From Fidelibacterota bacterium (GTDB lineage Bacteria; Bipolaricaulota; Bipolaricaulia; UBA7950; UBA9294), in contig JAJRTG010000069.1 of assembly GCA_024278395.1 (NCBI GenBank), positions 1-7,506 of the forward strand: 7,506 nucleotides of DNA. Reading direction: 5' to 3'. Below, in pieces: positions 1-5,703 of this stretch; position 1 is the first letter of the stretch; the number at the start of each line of letters is the position of its first letter. The translations under genes were made by a program, and so were the position numbers. A model generated the notes under the pieces. That model searched no databases and was not told the origin of the DNA. It worked only from the letters and a program-made list of their open reading frames with translations.

Positions 1-10
1 CCGTATCGAG

Positions 11-949
11 ATGAATATCGAGTTCATCGAAGCGTTGGAAGAGATGGCCAAGGAGAAAGGGATCACGCGTGAGGAGCTGTACGCGGCGATCCGTAAGGGC
101 CTTGCTGCCGGCTATCAAGTGGAATATCACACCACCGCCCCAGTGGAGGTGGAGATCGATCCCCGCTCCGGGGACATTACAATAAACGGAGAGAGGATCG
201 ACAAGATCAACTTCGGTCGCATCGCCGCCAAGAAGGCGGAGGAGACGATCCGCCAGGAGATCACGCGCAAGCGACGTGAGTTCATCTACGAGCTCTACGC
301 CAACCGCGTCGGAGAGATCATTACCGGGTCGATCCACCGCTTCGAAGGGAAGAATGTGTGGGTCAACCTGGGAGAGGCGGAGGCGCTCCTACCGGAGTCG
401 GAGCGCATCCCAGGGGAGCGCTACCGCGCCGGCGGGCGGCTGCGCGCCTACCTCGTCTCCGTGGAGAAGACCCAAGGGGATCCGCGCATCATCGTCTCCC
501 GCGCCCACCCGGAGTTCGTCCACCAGCTACTTCGCCTGGAGGTCCCGGAGATCGAAGAGGGGATCATCGTGGTGCGGAGGATCGCACGAGAGGCGGGACG
601 GCGAAGCAAGGTGGTGGTGGAATCGCTCGATCCGAACGTCGATCCGGTCGGGACGTGCGTAGGAGCGGGCGGGGCGCGCGTGCGCGTGGTCACCCGCGAA
701 CTCGGCGGTGAGAAGATCGACTTTATTCGCCATAGCGACGATCTGGCTCAACTCATCAAGAACAGCCTCGAGCCGGCCTCCGTCATCTCGGTGGAGCTCG
801 ACGAATCGAACAAGAGCGCCAAGGTCCTCGTCCCGGACGACGAACTCTCGCTCGCCATCGGGAAGGGGGGGCAGAACGTCCGTTTGACCGCCAAGCTGGT
901 CGGATACGATATCACCGTCACAAGCCCGAGTGAGGAGGCGGGGACCTGA
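11..949 (+). CDS. nusA: Transcription elongation/termination factor NusA
   Basis: NusA binds RNA polymerase and nascent RNA and modulates pausing, intrinsic termination and antitermination in the cytoplasm. The 312-residue product has the full family core. An RNAP-binding N-terminal domain (about 1-100) opens with the typical start MNIEFIEALEEMAKEKGI. An S1 domain follows at about 101-168 (GEIITG to RIIVSRA). Two KH domains come next: KH1 has VDPVGTCVGAGGARV with its GxxG at 218-221, and KH2 has LAIGKGGQNVRL with its GxxG at 284-287. The protein ends soon after KH2, so it lacks the C-terminal acidic repeats of the longer E. coli type, as many bacterial NusA proteins do. The ATG at 11 fits the family N terminus; only 10 bases precede it, so its ribosome-binding site cannot be judged. 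The downstream neighbour is an exporter, not the usual ylxR-infB. Identification is firm. Confidence 0.97.
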   Translation: MNIEFIEALEEMAKEKGITREELYAAIRKGLAAGYQVEYHTTAPVEVEIDPRSGDITINGERIDKINFGRIAAKKAEETIRQEITRKRREFIYELYANRVGEIITGSIHRFEGKNVWVNLGEAEALLPESERIPGERYRAGGRLRAYLVSVEKTQGDPRIIVSRAHPEFVHQLLRLEVPEIEEGIIVVRRIAREAGRRSKVVVESLDPNVDPVGTCVGAGGARVRVVTRELGGEKIDFIRHSDDLAQLIKNSLEPASVISVELDESNKSAKVLVPDDELSLAIGKGGQNVRLTAKLVGYDITVTSPSEEAGT

Positions 950-968
950 TCGGCGACGCTCGCTCACG

Positions 969-3761
969 ATGAGAGAGACCAAGGAACGGATCTTCCGGAG
1001 GCTCTTCCGCCTCACCCGCTATTATGCATGGTGGGTGCTGATCTTCACCCTGCTCATAACCGGGGCAGGGACTTATTACATTCAGAACCTCCCGCTCCGC
1101 AGCTCCGCCCTTGACCTCCTCCCGCGCAACGACCCGTTGATCGACGAGTACCGCAAGAACGAGGCCTACCTCGCTCAAACGGACTACATCGCCCTCCTCC
1201 TCCGCCTTGAAAACCCCAAGGGTAAATCGACGAAGGAGCGCGAAGAGGCCCTCCTCGCCGCGGCGAAGAAGATCAAGAATGTCCTGGACGCGGACCCCGA
1301 GTTCGCTGAGGTGACGTACCTGGTCGAGCCCTCCCCGAAGATCCCGGATCAGTATCTTCTCCTCTACCAGCTCGACGCAGACAAGCTCGCCCGCATCGAG
1401 GCGAGCATAAACCTTGCCCGCCGCGCGATCGGCGGCGGGGAGCTCACCGCCCTTCCCCCGATCGACCTCAACACAGCCTATGAAGAGATCGAGAAGAAGT
1501 TCACAAGCGCCCTCTCCGGAGGGGAGGGCATCGGACTCGAGGGCATCTCCTCCCTCGATCAGGAGCTCTCCCAGCTCTCCGAGTTTAACCGGGCGATCAT
1601 CGACGCGATCGATGGAATAGACAGGCTGGGCAGGGTGACGAGTGCGGTCCGTGATCTGACCGAGATCTTCACCCCGAGCCAGAAGGCGGTGGTGCGGAAA
1701 CCGGAGGGCTTCTTCTCCGCCGATCGCACGTGTCTCCTGATGAACGTCCGTCCCCGTTACCCCTCCCAACGCGGGGTCGTCTACTGTACAGCGGTGACCA
1801 AGGCGTTGGAACGGGACCTCGCCTCGATCAGCCTGCCCGGTATAAGCGTGGGAGCAACCGGACCGTACGTGTTCAACGCCGAAACGAACGCCATGGTGAA
1901 CGCGGACATGCGGCGCACCACGATCATCTCCTCGGTGGGGGTGTTCCTGATCTTCTTCATCGCATTCGGATCTTTCTTCTACAGTGTGATAACACTGATC
2001 CCTCTTGTGATCAGCCTGATCCTCACCATGGCCTGGGCCAAGTTCGCGGTGGGGGGGTTCAACCTGATCACCTCGTTCCTCCCGGCGCTGGTCCTCGGGT
2101 TGGGGATCGACTACGGGATCCACCTCATCTCGCGTTACGCGGAGGAAAGGCAGAAGGGGAGCTCGTTGAACCGCGCCCTGTACACGGCGATCATGCGCAA
2201 GGGAGACGCCTCCCTTGCTGCAGCGGTTACCACCTCGCTCGTCTTCATGGGGCTTCTCACCTCCCGCTCCCGCGCCCTGTTCGAGATGGGGGCGATCACG
2301 AGCGTGGGGGTGCTTATCTCGTTCACCACCACCATCCTCCTCATCCCCACCTTCCTCACCCTCGCCCACTTCCTCTTCCGGTTCCACCACCACGAGCGGG
2401 TGATCAATTACGCCCCCCACTTTGCGCGCTATTTTCGATTCGTATCCGGGAAGGGGCGGGCGATCTTCACCATCGTCTGTATCCTCACATTCTTCGTCAC
2501 CTTCCAGGCGGCCCACACCAGGTTCCAGTTCTCGAGCAGAGACCTCGTCCCCCATGTAAAGAGCCAGGAGGTCTTAGACGATATCCTCGACCACTTCGGA
2601 GCAGGCGGTACAAAGGTGGGTAACTACTTCACCTTCTTCGCCAAATCGGAGGATGAGCTGAACGAGATAGTCGCACACCTCTCCAAGAGCAACCTGGTGG
2701 AAGCGGTGGAGTCGGCGCGCGACCTACTCCCGGTGAACCTCGCGGAGCAGCAGCAGATCTTAAAGAGCTTGAACATCTCCTCCTACATCAAGCAGCTCTC
2801 CCTCCTGGACAAGAGCATCACCGACCGGAATGAAACCTCGGTCAAGATACGCACGCTCCTCGCCCAGTTCTCCCTCCTGCAGTATCTCGCCCTCCTGAAC
2901 GGTGAGGAAGGGATCGCGCAAAAGGGTCGGGAGATCCAGTTCGAGCTGCGCCAGATCCAAGAGAAGCTCAAGACGATCGACGTAAAAGCGGCGCACGAGC
3001 AGATCACCGCTCTGGAACAGGCTCTGCGCACCCTCGACCAGAACCTGCGCCAGCTCCGGGATCTCCCCCCGATCAGCACGCTCCTGCGCGACATCCTGAA
3101 GAGCCTCCCCACCGGGATTCGGGCCCGCTATCTCACCGCGGACGGGGAATACATCATCCAAGCGCGGATGAGCCCGGCGATCTACGAGCCGGACAACCTG
3201 AAGGCGTTCGATGCATACGCCGCCTCCTTCGCCAAGCACTACTTCGGGATGCCGCTCGTCACAGCGGAGCTCGAGCGTAACATGAAGCATGACTTCGCCG
3301 TCTCGACCCTCCTGGCCGTCATCCTAATCGGGATTACGCTTTGGCGGAGTATGGGCGGGGGGCTGCGGGCGCTGCTCGCCAGCTCCCCTCTCATCCTCGG
3401 CTACATATGGATGCTCGCCGGGATGCGCCTAATCGGGATCACCTTCAACTTCATCAACATCACCATCTCGCCGCTCCTGATCGGGGTCGGGGTGGACAAC
3501 GGGATCCACCTCATCCACCGTTACCTCGAAGAGAAGGCCATCGATCCCGAAGGGGCGATAGAGCGGACCGGACAGAAGACCGCCCTGGCGTTGATCGTCA
3601 CCTCGTTCACCACGATGCTCGTGTTCGGAAGTCTTCTCATCGCCCGCACCCCGGGGCTGCGCCTGCTCGGGGATTCCGCCCTCCTCGGAATCGGGTTCAC
3701 CCTCTTGTTCAGCCTCCTCTTCCTCCCCGCCGCCCTGCGCGTTCTCGGGAAACGGGTATAA
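969..3761 (+). CDS. RND superfamily exporter (MMPL/HpnN-like, COG1033 type)
   Basis: This is a 930-residue inner-membrane protein with the duplicated RND layout. TM1 lies at about 18-40 (YYAWWVLIFTLL), then a large extracytoplasmic loop, then TM2-6 (about 318-475). The second half repeats this: TM7 (about 497-517), a second large loop, and a final TM cluster from about 776 to the end. Both halves carry the same motif with a central Asp: LGLGIDYGIHLISRYAEE (D381) and IGVGVDNGIHLIHRYLEE (D843). These are the membrane acidic positions expected for proton-coupled transport. By family knowledge such proteins export lipids or other hydrophobic compounds; the substrate here is unknown. Both loops contain long, helix-prone charged stretches. 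I prefer ATG 969, because the added N terminus from GTG 930 (MRRRGPDRRRSLT) is non-family-like and overlaps nusA. Neither start has a well-placed Shine-Dalgarno site, so the start is uncertain. The family call is firm. Confidence 0.93.
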   Translation: MRETKERIFRRLFRLTRYYAWWVLIFTLLITGAGTYYIQNLPLRSSALDLLPRNDPLIDEYRKNEAYLAQTDYIALLLRLENPKGKSTKEREEALLAAAKKIKNVLDADPEFAEVTYLVEPSPKIPDQYLLLYQLDADKLARIEASINLARRAIGGGELTALPPIDLNTAYEEIEKKFTSALSGGEGIGLEGISSLDQELSQLSEFNRAIIDAIDGIDRLGRVTSAVRDLTEIFTPSQKAVVRKPEGFFSADRTCLLMNVRPRYPSQRGVVYCTAVTKALERDLASISLPGISVGATGPYVFNAETNAMVNADMRRTTIISSVGVFLIFFIAFGSFFYSVITLIPLVISLILTMAWAKFAVGGFNLITSFLPALVLGLGIDYGIHLISRYAEERQKGSSLNRALYTAIMRKGDASLAAAVTTSLVFMGLLTSRSRALFEMGAITSVGVLISFTTTILLIPTFLTLAHFLFRFHHHERVINYAPHFARYFRFVSGKGRAIFTIVCILTFFVTFQAAHTRFQFSSRDLVPHVKSQEVLDDILDHFGAGGTKVGNYFTFFAKSEDELNEIVAHLSKSNLVEAVESARDLLPVNLAEQQQILKSLNISSYIKQLSLLDKSITDRNETSVKIRTLLAQFSLLQYLALLNGEEGIAQKGREIQFELRQIQEKLKTIDVKAAHEQITALEQALRTLDQNLRQLRDLPPISTLLRDILKSLPTGIRARYLTADGEYIIQARMSPAIYEPDNLKAFDAYAASFAKHYFGMPLVTAELERNMKHDFAVSTLLAVILIGITLWRSMGGGLRALLASSPLILGYIWMLAGMRLIGITFNFINITISPLLIGVGVDNGIHLIHRYLEEKAIDPEGAIERTGQKTALALIVTSFTTMLVFGSLLIARTPGLRLLGDSALLGIGFTLLFSLLFLPAALRVLGKRV

Positions 3762-3762
3762 T
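3757..3762 (+). promoter_or_regulatory. Candidate -10 box (TATAAT) upstream of rny
   Basis: A perfect TATAAT hexamer overlaps the exporter stop codon and lies about 36 bases before the RNase Y start. Transcription starting 6-8 bases downstream would give a short leader of about 30 bases carrying the rny ribosome-binding site. No TTGACA-like -35 is seen 16-18 bases upstream, and the extended -10 TG is only half matched (GGG precedes the box). Exact consensus in GC-rich surroundings is suggestive but not proof. Confidence 0.4.
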
Positions 3763-3802
3763 GGAAAGGCTCGATGAAGCGAAGAGGAGTGACATAAGAT
3801 GA
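3761..3802 (+). other. 13-codon ORF bridging the exporter and rny
   Basis: An ATG sharing its A with the exporter TAA stop (TAATG) opens a 13-codon frame, MERLDEAKRSDIR. It ends at a TGA overlapping the RNase Y ATG (ATGA). The frame therefore touches both neighbours in the way translationally coupled genes do. There is no strong Shine-Dalgarno site before it, the peptide matches no family I know, and the arrangement could be chance. If translated, it might couple rny translation to the exporter gene. Confidence 0.2.
3784..3789 (+). promoter_or_regulatory. Ribosome-binding site of rny
   Basis: GAGGAG sits 9 bases before ATG 3799 and fixes the RNase Y start. It is followed by TGAC, giving GGAGTGAC, the same octamer found before the isomerase gene at 5690-5697. 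It resembles an extended match to the 16S anti-Shine-Dalgarno region. Confidence 0.85.
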
Positions 3803-5307
3803 TTGGATATATTGGCCTTGGTGTTGGGATCATCGCCGCAGTGGCACTCGGATACCTTCTCGGGCGCATCCCGCGCACAAAGAAGGAAGAGGAGATCATC
3901 GCCGCCGCGCAGGAGGAAGCGGAGCAACTGAAGCGGGAGAAGCTTCTCGAGGCCCGCCAGCAGATCCAGGAGATGCGCGAGGAGCTGGAGGAGCGGGCGA
4001 AGCGCCGCGAGGAGGAGCTCGCGCGCATGGAAGAGAGGATCCTTCGGCGCGAGGACCGGCTGGGGAAGAAATCAACGTACCTCGAGAAGATCGAGGACTC
4101 CCTCCGCGCCGACGAGGAGGAGCTGGAGCGGCTGAAGAAGGAGGGGGAACGGCTCCTCGCCGAAGAGAAGGCGCAGCTTGAGAGGATCGCCGGCTGGACC
4201 GAGAAGGAAGCGCAGGAACACCTGCTTAAGCTGGTCGAGACGGAATCGCAGCGCTTCTTCTCGCGCAAGGTCGAGGAGGTGGAGCGCCGGGCGAAGGAAG
4301 AGGCGCAGCAGCGGGCGGCCCGGATCATCGCCACGGCGGTGCAGCGCTACGCCGGGGAGTACATCGAAGAGAACGCGGTCAGTTCCGTCCCTCTCCCGTC
4401 GGAGGAGTTCAAGGGAAGGATCATCGGCCGGGAAGGACGGAACATCAAGACGTTTGAGGCGCTCACCGGGGTGGAACTCCTCGTAGACGACACCCCGGAG
4501 ATGGTGGTGCTGTCGAGCTTCCATCCCCTGCGCCGCGAGATCGCCCGCCTCGCCCTCACCCGTCTGATCGAGGACGGCCGCATCCACCCGGCACAGATCG
4601 AGGAAAAGATCCAACGGGCCAAGGCGCGGCTAGCCGACCAGATCAGGGAAGAGGGGCGCAAGGCCGCATTCGACCTGGGGATCGATCTTCATCCCGAATT
4701 GAGCGCCCTCCTCGGCCGGCTGAAGTACCGCACCAGCTACGGGCAGAACCAGCTCGCCCATTCGATTGAAGTGGCGTGGATCGCCAAGATGCTCGCCGAG
4801 GAGCTGAGGACCGATCCGTTGAGCGCGAAGCGCGCCGGGCTCCTGCACGATATCGGAAAGGCGGTTGACCATGAGGTCGAGGGACCGCACGCCCTGATCG
4901 GAGCCGACCTCGCCCGCCGCTACGGCGAAAAGCCGGTGGTCGTGCACGCGATCGCCGCCCACCACGAGGATGTGGACCCGGAGAGCGTCCTCGACGTCAT
5001 CATCCAGGCGGCGGACACCCTGTCAGCGGCCCGGCCCGGGGCGCGGCACGAGACGTTCGAGCGGTACATTCAGCGACTCAAGGACCTGGAGGCCCTGTGC
5101 CGCTCCTTCCCCGCGGTTCAGGAGGCGTACGCCCTGCAGGCCGGACGGGAGGTAAGGGTGATGGTCCATCCCGACCGGGCGAGTGACGAGGTGGCGGCGA
5201 AGCTCGCCTACGACATCGCCCGCGCGATCGAGGAGGAGCTCAACTATCCAGGAGAAATAAAGGTGAACGTCATCCGTCAGACCCAGTTCACCCAGAGCGC
5301 GAAATAA
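3799..5307 (+). CDS. rny: Ribonuclease Y (membrane-anchored endoribonuclease)
   Basis: RNase Y makes the initiating endonucleolytic cuts in mRNA decay and processing in bacteria that use it in place of, or alongside, RNase E; it works from the inner face of the membrane. The 502 residues show the full architecture at near-normal length. An N-terminal membrane segment (about 2-22, IGYIGLGVGIIAAVALGYLL) is followed by a long Glu/Arg/Lys-rich coiled coil (about 27-170). The KH domain has GRIIGREGRNIKTFEALTG with its GxxG at 210-213. The HD phosphohydrolase domain has H321 (HSIEV), the HD pair H350-D351 (LLHDIGKAVDHE), H388-H389 (AHHEDVDP) and D406 (ADTLSAARPGAR). All metal-binding positions appear intact. 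The ATG start is backed by GAGGAG at good spacing. spoVS follows directly, as in the B. subtilis rny-ymdB-spoVS cluster but without ymdB. Identification is firm. Confidence 0.97.
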   Translation: MIGYIGLGVGIIAAVALGYLLGRIPRTKKEEEIIAAAQEEAEQLKREKLLEARQQIQEMREELEERAKRREEELARMEERILRREDRLGKKSTYLEKIEDSLRADEEELERLKKEGERLLAEEKAQLERIAGWTEKEAQEHLLKLVETESQRFFSRKVEEVERRAKEEAQQRAARIIATAVQRYAGEYIEENAVSSVPLPSEEFKGRIIGREGRNIKTFEALTGVELLVDDTPEMVVLSSFHPLRREIARLALTRLIEDGRIHPAQIEEKIQRAKARLADQIREEGRKAAFDLGIDLHPELSALLGRLKYRTSYGQNQLAHSIEVAWIAKMLAEELRTDPLSAKRAGLLHDIGKAVDHEVEGPHALIGADLARRYGEKPVVVHAIAAHHEDVDPESVLDVIIQAADTLSAARPGARHETFERYIQRLKDLEALCRSFPAVQEAYALQAGREVRVMVHPDRASDEVAAKLAYDIARAIEEELNYPGEIKVNVIRQTQFTQSAK

Positions 5308-5313
5308 GGAGGG
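5306..5313 (+). promoter_or_regulatory. Ribosome-binding site of spoVS, overlapping the rny stop
   Basis: AAGGAGGG begins inside the rny TAA and ends 5 bases before ATG 5319. It is the strongest Shine-Dalgarno match in the window. Its overlap with the stop codon implies that rny and spoVS share a transcript, with ribosome re-initiation likely. Confidence 0.85.
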
Positions 5314-5318
5314 AAAAG

Positions 5319-5630
5319 ATGGAACAGCTTCTTAAAGTCTCATCGCACTCTGATCCGAGCGCGACCGCGGGAGCGATCGCCAACGGGATCCGTGAAGCCG
5401 GAGAGGCCCATCTGCAGGTGATCGGCCCGCGCGCGGTGAACCAGGCGGTGAAGGCGGTTGCCATCGCCCGCGGGTACTTGGCGACGAGCGGGATCGACCT
5501 CTACTTCACCCCCGGGTTCGCCAGCGTCCTGATCGGAGAGGACGAGAAGACGGCGATCCACTTCGCCATCCGGCCCCGCTTCCCTCTTCACCGTCAGGAC
5601 CGTCAGGAGGAAGAAGAGAAAGAGCAGTAG
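5319..5630 (+). CDS. spoVS: Stage V sporulation protein S (SpoVS family)
   Basis: SpoVS is a small, highly conserved Alba-fold-like protein. In B. subtilis it affects spore coat assembly and septation, but it is widespread in non-sporulating bacteria, where its role (probably nucleic-acid binding or regulation) is unsettled. Residues 1-87 are a clear match: LKVSSHSDPSATAGAIANGI, then the hallmark GPRAVNQAVKAVAIARGYLA, then GIDLYFTPGFASVLIGEDEK and TAIHFAIRPR. The family usually ends about there (86 residues in B. subtilis). This copy continues for 16 charged residues, FPLHRQDRQEEEEKEQ, partly encoded by a 9-base tandem duplication. The start is fixed by AAGGAGGG. The gene lies 11 bases after rny. 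Family identity is firm; the function here is inferred only. Confidence 0.96.
   Translation: MEQLLKVSSHSDPSATAGAIANGIREAGEAHLQVIGPRAVNQAVKAVAIARGYLATSGIDLYFTPGFASVLIGEDEKTAIHFAIRPRFPLHRQDRQEEEEKEQ
5590..5608 (+). repeat. 9-base perfect tandem duplication in the spoVS tail
   Basis: Two back-to-back copies of ACCGTCAGG (5590-5598 and 5599-5607) are followed by one more matching base. The repeat length keeps frame and encodes RQD-RQE within the SpoVS C-terminal extension. It looks like a recent slippage or duplication event. Confidence 0.8.
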
Positions 5631-5638
5631 AGGGAATC

Positions 5639-5667
5639 TTGCCCATCGCCAGCGGACCAGGTACCAT
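5639..5667 (+). promoter_or_regulatory. Possible weak promoter ahead of the isomerase gene
   Basis: TTGCCC (5639-5644) and TACCAT (5662-5667) each match the sigma-70 consensus at four of six positions and are 17 bases apart, the ideal spacing. A start near 5674 would leave a leader of about 30 bases with the ribosome-binding site. Matches this weak are common by chance, and the -10 part lies inside the hairpin at 5645-5678, so confidence is low. Confidence 0.2.
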
Positions 5668-5686
5668 CTCCGCGCGATTGATTTTT
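5645..5686 (+). terminator. Bulged GC-rich hairpin with T-tract (possible terminator or attenuator)
   Basis: ATCGC (5645-5649) can pair with GCGAT (5674-5678). GCGGA (5652-5656) pairs with TCCGC (5669-5673). This gives a 10-base-pair stem with a 2-base CA bulge and a 12-base loop. TGATTTTT follows at once (5679-5686), the layout of an intrinsic terminator. The bulge, large loop and short T-tract make it imperfect. It may end or attenuate the rny-spoVS transcript, or be a leader structure, since the next Shine-Dalgarno site starts immediately after the Ts. Confidence 0.4.
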
Positions 5687-5693
5687 AAAGGAG
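5687..5693 (+). promoter_or_regulatory. Ribosome-binding site of the TPR-parvulin gene
   Basis: AAAGGAG lies 10 bases before ATG 5704 and directly abuts the T-tract of the upstream hairpin. The following TGAC gives the octamer GGAGTGAC also seen before rny. The region from here into the first codons is noticeably AT-rich compared with the rest of the window, which favours open mRNA at initiation. Confidence 0.8.
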
Positions 5694-5703
5694 TGACTTT
5701 TCT

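Noticed and set aside
930..968. GTG 930 as the exporter start
   Set aside because: It has no Shine-Dalgarno site, overlaps nusA by 20 bases, and adds an Arg-rich stretch unlike the family N terminus. I used ATG 969 but cannot exclude it.
918..2555. Long minus-strand open frame (545 codons) antisense to the exporter
   Set aside because: Its product is low-complexity, rich in Gly, Glu, Asp, Arg and His with no known fold. It mirrors the strong codon bias of the well-identified exporter gene on the other strand.
1730..2623. Second + strand frame of 297 codons inside the exporter gene
   Set aside because: The product is Pro/Arg/His-rich, typical of a shifted frame in GC-rich coding DNA. The exporter frame has matching membrane motifs throughout.
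3934..4300. Highly repetitive Glu/Arg/Lys codons as a possible DNA repeat
   Set aside because: These encode the normal RNase Y coiled coil. I see no repeat unit of constant length.
3429..4334. Minus-strand frame of 301 codons across the exporter end and rny start
   Set aside because: The product is a Ser/Arg-rich repetitive string that is the antisense shadow of the RNase Y coiled coil. It has no family features and conflicts with two certain genes.
5319..5630. SpoVS as evidence that the organism forms spores
   Set aside because: The family is common in non-sporulating bacteria, and no other sporulation gene is in the window.
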